DNA from: Klebsormidium nitens | Taxonomy: Eukaryota > Streptophyta > Klebsormidiophyceae > Klebsormidiales > Klebsormidiaceae | Length of the DNA stretch: 64,000 bases | Assembly: GCA_000708835.1 (NCBI GenBank) | Contig: DF237262.1 | Coordinates: forward strand, 1 to 64,000 | Direction of reading: 5' to 3' | Part shown: positions 43,364 to 57,578 of the stretch, one piece after another | Position numbering within the stretch: the first letter of the stretch is position 1 | How the letters are laid out: each line of letters starts with the position of its first letter | Position numbers and translations under genes: made by a program | The notes under the pieces: model-generated | Told to the model about the DNA's origin: nothing | What the model saw: only the letters and a program-made list of their open reading frames with translations | Database searches by the model: none

Positions 43364-46300
43364 TCACTCTTTCTGTAGGCGCTGACGCTCGATTTCAAGC
43401 CAACCAGGTAGCGGAGAGGACTTGGCTGCAAGAATGCAATTCCAAAGGCGTCAGTCCTCCCATTCTGGACCAAAGAGAGACCTTACCCGCCAAATTCAAT
43501 AACTGATTTTCTAAAAGTAAACCCGAACAGCTTGCTATCCCTCAATTCCGTCTGATCTGCAAGTAGGCTTCACCTTCAAAGTCCTTTATGTCTAAGCAAC
43601 AATTTAGCAACTTGGGTACCTACTTCAGGGAACCAGACAAATAAACCTTTCATTTCTGAGCAATCGCTAAGCATACGGCTGATCCATGAGACCAGCTAAG
43701 CGCCAACTGATGAATACGCATGGGTAAAATCACAGCAGCATAAACCCCATTGGGCACATGCAAAAAGCTCACGCCTCACATTTGGCAAGCAGATACGATC
43801 CAAAGCGATGCAGCACTCACGTTTTTCCTGCTCCATGTTTGGGACCGTTCGTTGTTCGGCGTCCGCCCCCGACGCCGTTCGTTGTAGAAAAAATGCGGCG
43901 GGCACTCCCACAAAACTCCTCTTAGTGGAGTCGGCCACGTCATGATGCTGAGGATTGGTTTGGCCCTCCGGGTCGGGTAGGAGCTTGCTCCCCTCCATGA
44001 GCATCTTGTTGACACCCTCCGCATACGACCTGAGGTCGAGAAGCCCACGAGCGGGCGTTAGTGTCAAGTAGCCTGATGTTTTAAAAGTTGACGTTCACTA
44101 GGGTTCACTGAGAGAACACCCCAGACACAGGCAAAGCTGGTCATCTCTACGACCCATTTACTTGATCCAATTTTCGCTTGTCAAGAAGAAGCGCTTGAAA
44201 CAGCTTCTTAGTGTCAATCGTGTTCAAAATAGTTCGAGGTGTCGGCCAGGAGTAAGAATGACATCTGGACATTACAAACTTCCCACCTTCTAAGAAACAC
44301 GGTAGATCTTCCGACCCACCCATCGTTGCGTTACCTGGGAGACCCCACTCAAGAGCGTTGCGTTTCCTGGAATGAACGACGAGCCCCCCTTCACCGGGTT
44401 TTTCTGTCCGCTCAAGGCTTAGGTACTCTTTGGGAGTTGAAGAGCTCACCGAATGGCGGGTGACGTCATGTTCTCGTTCTTCCCGAGCAGCCGCCGGAGC
44501 GTGTCCGCCGACTTGATGAGGTCGACGTTGTCACGCCGCAAAAAGCTGTGGGTTTGAGGCGGGTCCTTCGATACACCTGAAGGTCAGAAGCGATACGCTC
44601 TTTAGTGCGCGTTTTATGCGCAAGGGGCTGAATTTCAGACGCTAGTCTAAAGAAACGGCTTTACCGCAAGTGGCTCTTTGGATTTGCAAGATTATCGAAG
44701 CCCCCGGTTGAAGAGGGAGGCCATCGTCGTATTCTCGCCTTCCAAAATAATTTCTGGCCGGTCAGAGACAGGTGGCAGATCTGAAATTTTTCCAGGAGCA
44801 GAGGAAGTAACCACAAAATACGCCTCGGCATGTCATGCTTTCTTTGCCTCGTCTGCGGTAAAAGTATGGGCAAACTGCATTGTTACTTGGTTACGGGCTG
44901 AGAAAAACTTGATAGGGAGCGAAGAGCCATTTACAACGGCGCATAGCCAGTCGCCACTGCACTCCCGTGTGTCCTGAGGCAAACGGGATTGAAGTTGTAA
45001 GAGGAGGGAGAGCTGCGGAAAACACAGCAAGGCAGCAATTCTCACCTCCCATGACCAGCCCCTGCGCTCGCGACTCCATCAGCTCCTTCTCCGAGAACAG
45101 CGGTTGGTCCTGCACCGAGGGGCTCAGCACGCGCAGCTCCAAAAACCCGGGGCTCTCCCTCCGGGCAACGCTCCCGCCCTTCCCGAGAAAACCCGTCCGC
45201 GCGTCAACGTCTCCCCCCCCGGCGGGGGTCATCGCCTCCTGGCGCTGGCCCAAGAGGTTCGGCCACGGACGCTCCGGATTGAGCAGCCCGTCCAAATCCT
45301 TCTTGTTCTTCCACACGTCCGGCTGCGGACCGTTGAAGAGCGGGGGCCCCGACACCCCCGTCTGGTCCCGGGGGCTGAAACGAGGCGGCGCGTAGGGCTT
45401 ATTCGAGAAGGAATCGCGGCGGCCCTCGAGCTGGGGGGGGAGCCACGTGGGCAGTTCCCAGTCGCGCGAGAGGAGCTCCTTCTCAGTGAGGTTGGTCCAC
45501 GTGGGCGCAACTAGGGGGGGGAGGGAGAGGGAGGACGGCGTGGGGGAGGAGCGGTTTGAGAGGGGGACGGCCAGGTTGAGGTCGAGAGTCTTGTCGAGGA
45601 GAGGGCGGTCGTGGGAGTCGTGTCTGCAGTAAGAAGAGCGGTTGGTCTGAGAATTGGCACAGGCGAGCAGCGAGGAGTTTGTGAAAAAATGCACAATTGA
45701 GAGATTTCGCGCAGGATTTGAGAGCAGAGCGAACAGTGCTGATCAGCTTGCGACGGCATGCTCCGAGCAGCTAACCTCGAGAAGTCAAGAGGATTTCGAG
45801 AAACCGCAACAGACACAGTCGATTCCTCGCACCACCATTATACCCAGGTAGCGAGCGAAGCAGGAAGTGACGGCACACATAGCGGTGAAAGTGATGCGCA
45901 CCATCGTGCAACCTAAGTGCTGCACCCCCGACCCAGGCAACTGTGACAAGAAGCGATCTACGAAACATGCCAACCATCCGTGCCAAATATCGTCTGCCAT
46001 TCTAAGCAAAAAATTTGGGCAGTGTAAAAAAGTCATGGCAACTTACGAGGACGCTCTTGCAACCCCCGCTGGCAGGCCCCGCCCATCCATCCCGCCTCTC
46101 AGGAACTGCGCCAGGCCGGTCTTGACGGCCGGCAGATCCGGCTGTCCATGACTCGCACTCCTACCCCACAGCCCCTCACTCTCGCGCCCCAGATCCACTG
46201 CCCGGGGCTCTCCCCCGAGCACATCCTTCTCCCCGGGGTGGTGCATCGGCAGCCATTTCCCGTTCTTGACGACCCCCTTGTCGCGGAAGAACGCGCCGAG

Positions 46301-49300
46301 CTCCCGGGATTCTCGTCCCAGGGGGGGCGTGCTAGAGTTGCGCAAACCCCCCTCGCGGAGGGCTTGCATGAAGGGTGCGGGGCTAGGGGTGGCGCCGCGG
46401 GAAGGGCCCCCGAGAGAGAGCCCCGTGTTGAGGTCGAAGCGTTCTTGAGTCTCGGGGGCGGGAACGCGGCCAGTGTCGAGCGCTGACTTCAGCGCAAGGT
46501 AAGCGGCGCTGAGCTCCTCGCGGTTGAGCTTGGACTGCAGGATCGCGTGCTCGAACTCCTCTTCTTCCGTGAGGACGGTGTACGAGGGGCGCACCGACGA
46601 CGCGCGTCCGAGGTCGTCGGCCCCGCGTCCGAAAGCGTCCGAAGAGCGCCCGAAAGCGTCCGAAGCCGCGCGGGAAGACTTTTTCCGGGACCACGCCTTC
46701 TCGGCAAAGTCTCCGAGGCCGAGCTTCTCGAGAAACTCGTTCATGGAGGACGACACGTGGCGCGAGCGCGGTTGGGACGGAGAGCCGAGCCGGACAGAGG
46801 GGACGTCCGCAGAGGGAACGGCGTCCGCAAACAGGGGCAGTTCTTGGGACGGTGTGAGGGGGGTGGCTGGGCGAGCAGACTGCGAGAGAGACGAGGAATG
46901 ACAGGTTTCAGCTTTTAGGGTCCATTATTTGACAACGAAAGATGCTATTCTTGAGCTTGAGATGCTCAACCAGGTTCAGAGCGTCGTAGAATGATGCAAT
47001 AAAGAGAATTTGAGCCGTTGATCAGTTGGCAAGATTTGACAGCGCACACTTCAAGGCAAATAAAAAGCTCAACCTTCAAACTCGCCCTCCAAAAAAGCAA
47101 CAGCAGCAACACATGAGCAAAATGCTAATCCGCAAGCTCTGGCCCCAGATCCTCTCAAGCCATACCATGATTTGCAAGCTATCTCTGTGTCTTGGTAGAT
47201 ATCACGCTCCGACAAGAAAAACGCCCACAAAGCATACTTTGCATACCTTGTCCTTGTTGCGCTTGGACTTCGACTTGCTCCGGGGGGGCTTGCCTTCGGC
47301 CTTCTCCACCCCCACCACAGCAAGCTTTTCCTCGAGCTCCCGCAGCCCCTCCCCAGCCTCCTTTCTCCGCTTCTTGCGCGCCGCCCGCTCTTCCTTCTTT
47401 AGCTTCCGCCTCCGCGCCTCCTGTTCTTGCTCCTCATTAATCTGCTGCAACATCGCCACCGACTCCTGCACCGCGCGCTGGATCTCTTCCTCCAAATTGA
47501 CGTGGTTCGGCCGCTCCTGGGTGATCTCCGTGTAACCCCCCACGCGCCGCCCGATCGGCACGTCCTCCGATTCCGACCCGCTGTTGGCCTCCGTCAGCGA
47601 GCCCGGGTCGCTCGCGTTCGACCCCCCGTTTGCGGGAAGCGCCAAAATACCATCGCCCAGCTTCACGGTGCGCAAACCCTCCTCCTTCCGGCGCCGTTTC
47701 CGCGGCTTTTTCAGCTCCTCGACGGGATCCCGAGGGAGCGGCTCGGGCACCAACCCCTTGACCGGTTTCTTCGCCGGCGTCTTCCTCTCCGGCGCTTTCT
47801 TTTCGGGCGCCTTCTTCTCCGGCGACCGCATCTTGGACAGGAGCCCGATCGGCGCATCCTCGTCGCCGGAATCACTCTCCGGTCGCCCCAGCAGCGACTT
47901 CTCCAGCCCGCCGCTTTTGGGCGCCTTCTTCGGGCCCTTGCGCACGCCCTTCAGAGCGTCCACCACCTTCTGCGCGCTGACTTCCGGCACGAACGGCCGG
48001 AATCCGCCGAACTCCGCCGGCCGGAGCAGCGCCGGCTGCCACGGCCGCTTCATCCCGAGCCCGAATCCGCTCTTGCCCTCGTCAGGGGGGCTCCCCGACC
48101 TGCTCTCGTCGGCGAGCGCGCTCTTTTTCTTCCGCTTCTTTCCTTCACCGTCCGGATCCTCGCGCCGCTTCCTCTTCTTCTTTTCCTTCTCCACACCGTC
48201 CGTCCCTTTCTTCGCTATTTCGCCCTTCCCGATCAGTCCTGGCGCCACCAATCCCGTCACCGGAAGCCCAATCAGCAGGTTCAGCTTTGCCAGTTTCGGC
48301 ACCTCACCTACCCCCGTCAACGCCTTGAACTTCTTCCCAAGCGCCGGCTCCGCCTTTCCGCCCAGTTCCGGCCTCTTGAACGGAACATCCCCCAACAAGC
48401 CCGCCCCCAGGACCGACTTCTTCTTGCTCACTTTGAGCGCCGATAGTGGCAGCTGCTCCATCTCCTCATCCGACAGTTCCGCTGGCCCCTTTCCTCCAGG
48501 GACCTCTTCCATCACCGGAATAGAAAACGGCAGAGGGGGGGACATTCCCCCTGGGGCGGTTACCACGGGGCTAACGGTAATCCCCCCATGAGACGGACGC
48601 TTGCTGGGAGGAACCCGGAAAGCCCCGGCCAGAGGCTCGTCGCTGCTGTAAGACTCCCCGTCAGAGTGCGCCTCCTTTTGTTCCGTCGTAACGTCCTTTT
48701 CTTTCTTGCTCTTTGATGCATCGGCCGCCGGCGCCGCCGCGCCCGCCGCAGGGCTTGCCACTCTAGGACCCCCGAACAGAGTGCCCTCTTTGAGTCTCTT
48801 GATCCAGCCAGCCAACGGGTTGGTCGGCTTTGCTGGCTCCACGGGCTTGCTCGGCGCGCTCTCTTTTTCCTTACTCGGCAGAGCTTCGTCTTGAGCGACC
48901 ACCTCCGTGAGGGGTTTCTGGCGCTGCTTTTTCTCCCCCCCCTTCTTCTCCCGCTTCCCATCCAACCCCCTCTCGCGAATCCTCGGCCGCCAGACCTCTT
49001 CCTCGTCGCTCGAGTCTCTGAGCTTCCGCGTAACTCGCCGCTCCTCCTTCGTGCGAGTCTCGGGTCGCCGCGGCTTGTCTTCCTCGCTCTTATCCCCCCC
49101 AGAGGATTGCCCAGGGGATCGTCTGCGCCTCCCTCTTCCTAAGGACAGTCCACGCTGGTCCCTGCCAGAGGGATCCCCCCGCTTTGTCCCTCCAGAAGAG
49201 AGCCCAAGCTCCGCCCCTTTCTCGCCCCTTCCGGCCCCCACCCCCAATGACGTCAGCAGCTGCCGCTCCTCGCGCCCAATCTTCTCTGCACCGGACGAGA

Positions 49301-52300
49301 ACGCGTCGTCGTCCGAGACCGTCCGCTCCCGATCGTCTTCCTCCAATTCCTCCGCCTCTAGTTCCCCCAGCACGCCCGTTTTCCCCACGAGGACCTTGGC
49401 CGCCGCCAGCGTGCTCTCGTCGTCGTTCTTCTCGGGGGGCACGTTCATCGACGGCGCGCCCGTGGGGCTGCTCTTCACTCGCGAGCGTTTCCTGCGATGC
49501 CGCTCGGGGCGGGCAGGCGCGTTATCCGCGGCGTGTCTGAGCACCATAAGCCCCGCGACGGCGTCCTCTTCGAAGCTGTCCATCCCTTTGCCCTTCTGCC
49601 CCTGCGGAGACGCGGGGCCCCCGCCCCCCCCGGCCGTCCGCTTTAGCCGTTCCACGATGCGCTTGCTGTTCTTCTCGCGCTCCTCCTCCCCGAGCGACTC
49701 GCTCGACACGATCCTACGCGACTTCTTGCTGACGATCGCGGCGAGCGACTGGAGCCGATCTTTTGGCCGCAGCGACATCGGCAGCTTGGCACGGCCCATG
49801 AACACGCCGTCAGACCTCTTCTCCGCGGAGAGCCTCGCGCGGCGCAGCGACCCGTTCTCGTCCGAAGAGCCGCCGTCGGCGTTCGCGTCGCCTTCGCTAG
49901 CTTTTTCTTCCAAACGGCGGAGGAGGCGGGCGGAGCGGGGCGCGGCTGAAGGGGGCCGCGGGGAAGGCTTCTCGAGATCCTGTACATGAGTTTCGGGGTT
50001 AGGGAGACCTGCTTTAGAACTCAGTCGAGCGCCTTGCTGCTTGTAAAACGCAGTCACATCTGCTTTGAACGCCCTTGACCAAAACATGACTCTGATTCGT
50101 TCTCATCCTACCATTAATGAGGGCGAAGCCGTTTGATTGCCAGGAAGAACCATACGAAGGGAAACAGATGACCAGGCCAAGGGGATACTGGGATAAAATG
50201 CTGACGCACCAAAGCGGCATTCTTTGTCTACGACCCTTTCAGATGCACCCTGCAAGGGTCCAATCTACTCTGAGACTAGGTTTACAACCACTTATACTGG
50301 GAACAAAAGCGTCAATATCGAAGCCCTCCCTGAGATCATCAGCAAACAGCTCCAACAATCGGGCCTCCAAATCTTCAAATCTCAAAGCTTCACAGAAGGA
50401 ACCACAAACAGAAGTTCCCCCAGGGCACCCAGAAAAGCTTACCGTGTAGTAGTAAGTGGCTTTGTGGGAGCCCTTGTGGCCACCCAGCGCTTGTCCGGTT
50501 GGAAAGACCAGCCCGCAGATCTCGCAGGGCCAGCCAAGCGGGACGAACTCTTCAACCGGGCGCTCTTTGACCGGGGGGGACTTGGGGCTCTTCTTCTCCT
50601 TTTGGAAGGGGCCCCGAGTGCCCTTCTTGGTGTTGGCACGCTTCTCCTCCTCCTATGAAGGAAACAAAGTAAACAGGGGTTCGAAATCTGGCCATCTCAA
50701 GAGGGTAGAGGCCAATCCGTGAAGCTTGGTCAAAACGGTTATGCCCTTCAACGTTCATTTGAAAGTTTAGTTTGTTACGGATGTTGAGAGAGAGCCGACG
50801 CTTTTTCGATCGAGCAGAGCTTAGCAGAGCGCTGGTAATGATTTCACAGTAAGGACTCTGAACCCAGCTGTCAATGTCCAAAACCTTTCCAGAAGAAGCT
50901 CTAAGTTCAAGAGGAACTAAGAATGTCTTAACCAAGATAAGAAGAGATTGGTTCCACACAGCCTAGAAGCATTGCCAACAACGTGAGGCAACAGCAAGGG
51001 CCGTCCTAGATTACGGGGCCGTTTGTCTGCTGCCTCACCGTGTATGCATCGGTAGGTTTGTGCGAGCCCTTATGCCCCCCCAGTGCCTGCCCGTTCGCAA
51101 AAACCAGCCCGCAGATGTCGCACGTAAAGCCCACTGCGCTGACCTCAGGGACCGCCGCACCCTGCGGCTTTGCAGTAAGACTTTCCACAGCTTTGTGCGA
51201 GCTCTTGTGGCCCCCGAGCTTCTGCCCGTTGGGAAAGACCAGCCCGCAGAGGTCGCACTCGTAGCCCCGGGGAGCGGGGGGGGGTTCGGGGTCGCTCGGC
51301 GGCGGCTGTCTCACCGGGAATGCGTCGGTCAGTTTGTGGGAACCCTTGTGACCGCCAAGAGCCTGCCCGTTTCCAAAGACCATGCCACAGATGTCGCACT
51401 TGAAGCCACCCTTGGTCTTGGTCGCCGGCTTCTCAGCCTGCAGGAGGTACAGCTATGGTCAGAAGGAGGAACAAGCCTGTCTGAGGTTGTCTTTGACGAG
51501 TCAACAGAAAAGCGTCACACATTCAAGCCACAAGAAGGTGGCAGGGACAATCGTAATCGTACAGTCTGAAATCGGGCAAAAGAGGAATTTTTTCGCAAGG
51601 GATGAAGGAGGCAGCAGTGACAGGTAGCCTGCCCCTGCGTTTCAAGGGAAACGCTCAAAATGTGGTCTCAATGGGTTTGCGCACGCAGGTAAGCACACGA
51701 GGGACTCGACTTGTCAAGCGAGCGGACACTCGAAACCAGTCAAAGCAGACTTGTGACGCCTTCAAATGGGTGCAAGGAACCCATGTACATTCAGTGTCAG
51801 TCTAGACTGCCAGCGAATTCACTATGAAAGGAGTAGATAAAGCATTTAGCACTGATCAGACGAAGCAACGAAGCTAATCTCGCAGCTTTTGCATGGATTG
51901 CGCTGAGCAAGGGCACCCAGTGCTCCCAATCACGAACCACCAGTCTCGACGTTCATGAGACTGCCAACCACAAATCAGAGGTGGCCCCTCACCTTCGCCC
52001 TCTGGGGAGCTTCCTCTTCTTCAAAGAACCGGGTGACCGGAACCCTCTCCCTCTTTCCGAGCCCCCTGGTAGCTATTTTGTCTGCCCCCGTTCCATCATC
52101 AGCACTGTTGGGTGTTGCTCCGCTGCCACCTTCCTTATCGCCCCCCCAGTCCTGCGGCTTTGATTCCAGCCGGCTGCCGAATCCAGAGTCCCTCTCTGGC
52201 CCCGTTACCTCCAAACCGACCTCCACTTCCTCCCCCATCTTCTCCAACCCACTATCCTCCCCCCTATCATCAAGCACCGCTTTCTCTTTACTCCCCTCCT

Positions 52301-55300
52301 GAGCCTTTTCTTCCGTATCAACTTTTCCTTCCTCTGGCTCCAGCCTGAGCACCAACTTGGAGCCCTCTTCCTCTTTACTCGCAACATCAGGCTCTGCGAG
52401 CACGTTGGCTTCAGCCCCCTCCTCAGCAGCTGGTGTCTTTTCCGGGGTAAGAGAAGACACCGGTTCGGCAACTTCCGTGCTCGGGGGAGGAGCAACGGGA
52501 GCTTCCTCTTGGACCTTCTCGGTCGCAATCAATTCCTCTTTCAAAGGCTCCTGATCAACAGTCACTACCGGTGCCTCCTCTGACTCAGCAGCCTTCGCCT
52601 CTGCTTCGGCCACGGGGGCAGCATAGGTCTCTGCCAATCCAATGAGGGGGCCCGCTTCTTTCACGTCCACTGCCACCCCCTCTCCAGAAGGAGCCTCTTC
52701 CAGCTGCTCAACTCTCAAGCACTCCTCTCCTCCGCTCTTCTTTTCCCCTTCTTCTGAGGCAGCGCCAGCTGTCTCATCCTCAGCGCCAGCTGTCACAGCC
52801 TGAGGGAGCCCCTGCTTGTCTTTCCCCGGCTCATCCGCATCCATCACAGGGGGTTGCTCCTCCTCTGGCTTCTCCTCGCGCGGTAACTCGGGTTCGACTA
52901 CCAACTCCAGAGTCCCAACCTCTGCTGTCTTCGAGCGCGAAAAGAGCCCGCTCAGGGCCGCCTGAACAAAAGACTTCCTTTCCGCTGGGGCCTCTGCTGG
53001 AGGCTGGTCTTCCTGCTCCGCAGCGGCCACGCCATTCTGCACTGGTCCCTTTACCTCTTCCTCAGCCCCGGGCGCCTCTTCCCTATCACTCTCGGTAGCC
53101 TCAGAGCTCCGCGCCTCATTCGCGTCTCCCTCGCCGCTCCCAGGAGTTGCATCCTCTGCCCCTTTCTCCACCTCTTCGTCCACTTTCTCGTCGCCCCTCA
53201 GCTGTGGCTCCATCTTCTGCTGCGCCCCCTCCTCTTCCTTGGTCCCCTCGGTGTCTGCACCGGCAGTCCCCAGCACCTTCGAGTTGCGCAGCGTCCGAAC
53301 GGCTTCAAATGCAGCTCTGACACCCCCCTTCTTGGCTGCAGAAACCTGCACAGCTTTTACCGGCTCTGCACTCTTCTTCGGCCCCTTTCCGGATGATTTC
53401 ACCCCCTTAAAACCCTCTCCCTTGTTTGCCAACCCTGCCTTGGAGCTACCTGGCTTTGCCTGGACCTCACCAGCTTTACCTGGCCAGCGCCCCTTCGCCT
53501 CTCCCTTCTCCCCTTTCAACCTCTTCGCTTCTTTTCCTCCATCCCCCGCTTCAGAAGCTTTTCTCTTGGGACCAGGCTTCTCGCTGGAAGTGCCCTTAGG
53601 AGAAGATGTCCCTTTCGCTCCACTCCCCTCTTCAGCAGCTGCCTTTCTCTTGATCCCAGGCTTCTCAACAGAACTGCCCTTGGGGGAGGACTTCTCTTTT
53701 GCTAGCTGGAGAGAAAGGGGCTTCCGTCCAGGCTTCCCCTTCACTCCCTTGCTCGTCTTCTCGTCCTCCCTTCTCGGTCTCCCAGGACCCCTCTTGTCAG
53801 CCCCAGCTTTGGGCTTCTCTGCTCCAGATGCAGGCTTCTCTGCCCCACCCTTTGGGCTCGGCTCGTCCCTCTTGGGCCTCCCAGGGCCCTTCTTCTGACC
53901 CTCGTCTTCCTTCTTAGGCCTCCCAGGCCCCCTCTTCTGCGTCTCCTCTTCCTTGCGAGGCCTTCCAGGGCCCCGCTTCTGAGATTCGTCCTCCTTTTTG
54001 GGCCGCCCCGGGCCCCGCTTCTGAAGACCAGACGCACCCTCGTCCTTCTTCTTCTTCAAGACAGGAGTTCCCCCTTTCGCCCCTCCTTTTGAAACGCTAC
54101 CGCCGGTCTTCACTTTTGACTGATCGGCCCCCATCTTCAGCTTGCGCCCCAGGCGGCCTCGCTCCAAGCCCAACGCACTCTTGCCCTCCGGGCCGTGTTT
54201 TTTCCCACTCTGCTTCATCTGTGGGAAGGCGTCCTCGCCGTCCGAGATGCCTCGGAGATCGATAACTTCAAGTTTTGCCTGCAAGATGGGACAGTCATGC
54301 ATGGTGTGTGCACGTTTTTCCTTCTTCATTGCTGCTGATGGAGACTTAAAAATGACTGCAGCTACCACTTTGCCTGGATTGATGTAGCGAAACTCGAATT
54401 TGCTACTGCGGTTTTGCTACTGGCCAAGAGCCAAAAGCACAAATTAGGAAGGGGACAGTTCGTAACTCGAACACAGCCGGTGTGGAAATGAGTGCAAGTA
54501 TAGACATGCATGTACAACTTTGATTGGCAACGGACGTTCAGAATACTAAACCACTTGAAGGAACGCACCATCAACATCAAGCCAGTGTATGAAAGCACTG
54601 TGCTTCTTCAAAAAGTTCGAAATTGGAGACCTGAAGTGCAAAACCAGCAAGTGGGCCAACTTCAGCAAGCAATGAAGGAGTGAGGCGTTTCAATAGTCTG
54701 ACTACTGTTATTAGCTCACAGTGACGTTAGATAGACCGCACAGCTGCAAATTTCTGCTGAACAAAGGCGCACAGAGCCCCCTCTTGGTGAGGAGCACCAT
54801 TCGACTCACTACCATCATCAGCTTACAGTGCTACTAGATCAGAACACACGGCTACAAAAATCTGGTGAATATAGGCGCACTGAGGCCCCTCTTGTTTTCA
54901 CTTCAGTGAAAAGGAGGTGCTGACTTCCTACTGTCCAGACAACCCTTGCAATGGCTTCAAAGCCCGAGCATGAACAACTTGCAAAGCTGAATAAATAGAC
55001 AAGAGGACGTCTCACCCCGTTTGATGGTGTTGCCTTTGTCTCTACCACCATTGTCTGTTCCTGCGTTTCAGCTGGTGCCGAGGCATGGGCGCCTCTGCCG
55101 GAAAAGAAGGAGGGCTGATCCTGACGATTGGAGGAGGCCTTCTCAGACTCTTCCTGCAGCAGGAAAAAGTTGCATCTCACAACAGCAGCCAAACTGAAAT
55201 CCATCTGCACCCTTCGATGCTCTTCTTCATGGTAAATTGAAATGCTTCAAGTATCACATAGCAGATTCTTCGCACTTTTGCCGTCAGCATGCTTCTGTAC

Positions 55301-55882
55301 AGCTTGAAGTAGCAAAACTGCTTTTGCACTCTGCTTCAACAAGACGAACTCCGCTAAGAACTGGCACTTCCATGCGATATCAGTCTGAGAAGCAAGCTTT
55401 CGATGCAGAACAGCAGGCAGACAAGATTATGCACAGATTGTGCAAGTGCTTTGCTATGAAGGAAATGCCGTAGAGCTTTTGGAGCATTCCTTCCCAGCAC
55501 AATTTCGCAGCAAAATGAACAAGGGCCCTTCTCAAAACCAAGCTTCTCCAAGCCAAAACTTCTCATCAAAAACGCGTTGACCACGATGTGCAATCAAAGC
55601 TTGAACCAGTGCTGACTGGTTAGCTCAAATGCTCAAGAGTAGCAATGGGCACTGGGACCGCACTCCCTTGCTGGGACCACTGCACCACTTCATGGTTACT
55701 TTCATGGAGGATCGGCCCAAAACCGTAAGTCCAGCACTCTATGCTGAAGAACTGCATCTCACCTGCGCAATGACGTCACCGAGCAACCTCAGTTTCTGCG
55801 GCGTGAAGATTGGATTTAATCGGCAAAGTGGACCCAAGGAGTTCCCACCAAGCGGAGCAGTGCGTTTGCTCAAACCTGTCAT
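43364..55882 (-). CDS. AT-hook and QALGGH C2H2 zinc finger protein, 2564 aa
   Basis: Eleven exons: 55882-55763, 55153-55016, 54278-51993, 51437-51039, 50652-50443, 49979-47247, 46879-46047, 45623-45046, 44576-44450, 44029-43821, 43425-43364. The first six junctions are phase 0 and the rest 2, 1, 2, 1; all fit. The third exon has five AT-hook-like cores (KRGPGRPKK and variants, from about residue 174) in a Lys/Glu/Pro-rich acidic-basic sequence. Exon 4 carries three C2H2 fingers and exon 5 a fourth. Each has the CxxCGLVF...GQALGGHKGSH pattern of plant EPF-type fingers (one reads GQKLGGH). Later exons are basic, Ser-rich and unrecognised, with FLEKLGLGDFAEK, KELMESRAQGLVM and EIERQRLQKE among the ordered-looking parts. 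It should be a nuclear DNA-binding protein preferring AT-rich sequence. Two genes could be merged here, most plausibly at the 46880-47246 intron, though phase is continuous. Confidence 0.7.
53745..54030 (-). repeat. 42-bp repeats encoding AT-hooks
   Basis: Consecutive 14-residue units of the form QKRGPGRPKKEDES lie in the zinc finger gene: four in a row plus a later DKRGPGRPRREDEK. Each GRP core sits in a basic context, as AT-hooks require. Confidence 0.85.
54695..54897. repeat. Diverged tandem duplication, 107-108 bp period
   Basis: Landmarks GCTCACAGTG at 54714 and GCTTACAGTG at 54821, and GGCGCAC at 54766 and 54874, show a two-copy repeat in an intron of the zinc finger gene. No exon edge is included. 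Confidence 0.75.
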
Positions 55883-57578
55883 GCAACAAGCAAGCGGTGC
55901 CCAGGGAGCGCTGCTCTCCTAAATTACGGGGTTGACCACTCCAGTTTAGGACGCGACACGAAAGACCTAGTTTGCAGTCACTACCCTTGCACCTGCTGCT
56001 CTGACAAGCCTGCTTGCAGCTCAGATGATGAGTCGTCTGCTGCAGACGGCTCTATATGATCTGCACAATGTAAGCGTCTGACGCAACCTATCCAACCACT
56101 TAGCATCCAACTTCACAGTGAGACCCGGATGATTCTTCTGCCAAACACAGAGCCCGCGTTCTGCAAAGCACCATAAACAAGTGTAGTCAGGATGCTGACG
56201 AAAGAAGCCTACACAGAGTTGGATGGATTGGAGTTGAAAGAGCTGAGCACTTCCAACCACAATACTGGCAGCAGGCTCTGGACAAACATCTGAACCCGAT
56301 TGCCTACTGTAGGCACCGAAAGTTGCTGATCTAACCGCATTTGCAAGACAACCCTTGCTGACCTGATCTGTCGACGATAGATACACCTGTTGTATGCATC
56401 GTCGTAGTAGAAGAGTTGCTTTTCTTGCTTTACCATTCTCAGGCACATCAAGAGACAAGATAATCTTGCTCCAAAGTGTTCAAACAATACCTGCTCATCT
56501 GAACAATAGTCGAGCTTCTCATATTGCATGCTATGCAGTTAAAATACCATGCATGACTTTTGTTTGCAACATAAGGCAGAAGCTACTGGAACATCCCAAT
56601 ACCGAACATCAGTCGCATGGCAAGCTGCAGAGATACATAAGCCCTTCGTAATCCAAAAACGTCCTTGGTACAAATAGATAGGAGGACCAACAAACGGCAA
56701 GAACGGATTTGGTAACTGGACCGTCAACATGGTCTCGAGACCGCAAAACTAGGCATCATGCGCTGCGGAGGGTTTCTCTAGAAGACACCTCACCTGTGCT
56801 AGAGTCTTCAACAAAGCTCTCCACAAATGCCAAAGCCAAACAAATACGTGAGCTTTCGGATGATGCAGCACGTACTCCGGCACGACCCTGATGGAAACGG
56901 CAGCAGTGCTCGGCCCAGGGCTCCCTTACTGATCGCCACTACTCCTTCCAGCGCTTGTCCCCATCTTCATCTGAGTGGTCCAGTCATGTTGCAATCATAA
57001 TTCGCAGTCTACGGTGGACTCCGCTCTCTATGAAGACATGTTTCCAGACTCTACACCGTTGCAGAGGTGCGCCCTGTCCACGTTTTGCTGTTGGAATCAG
57101 GAAACCGCTTACCGGTCGTTCCTCCGAGCGAACTCCAGCACTTATGCGTGCCACCCCGGGCCCCCTTCCGAGACTCACGGAATATCCAGCTGTTTTGTCA
57201 ACCGGGCACGAAGGCCGACACGCAGAGACGCCAGATTTTGGCGAGTAAAATATTTATTGTGCTAGCTTTCGAAAGCACGCTTATATTCAGACATTTTCTA
57301 AAATAAATATCGGCAATTCCAACGTCCAACTATTCATTCCGACAGATACCAAAAGTTCAAACCCCGCATATCATGTTGAGAAATGAGACTCACACGGTGT
57401 CACACCTTACTAGATCCAAAGAAAACACCTAACATTGGAATTTGGCCCTGTTAAATTTGATGTCTGGACTCGGGTGTCAAATGCGATGCCAGGTTGCATC
57501 CCGGCGAAACTGTGTGGCGTCATGTCTACCGTAGCACTCGGGAAACATCCCGTATCAGCTCCAATGACCAATGTGCAG

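Noticed and set aside
47427-49989. Several long plus-strand open frames (up to 360 codons)
   Set aside because: They are antisense to the large zinc finger gene exon. Their Ser/Pro/Arg-rich low-complexity composition reflects GC-rich minus-strand codons, and they show no domain.
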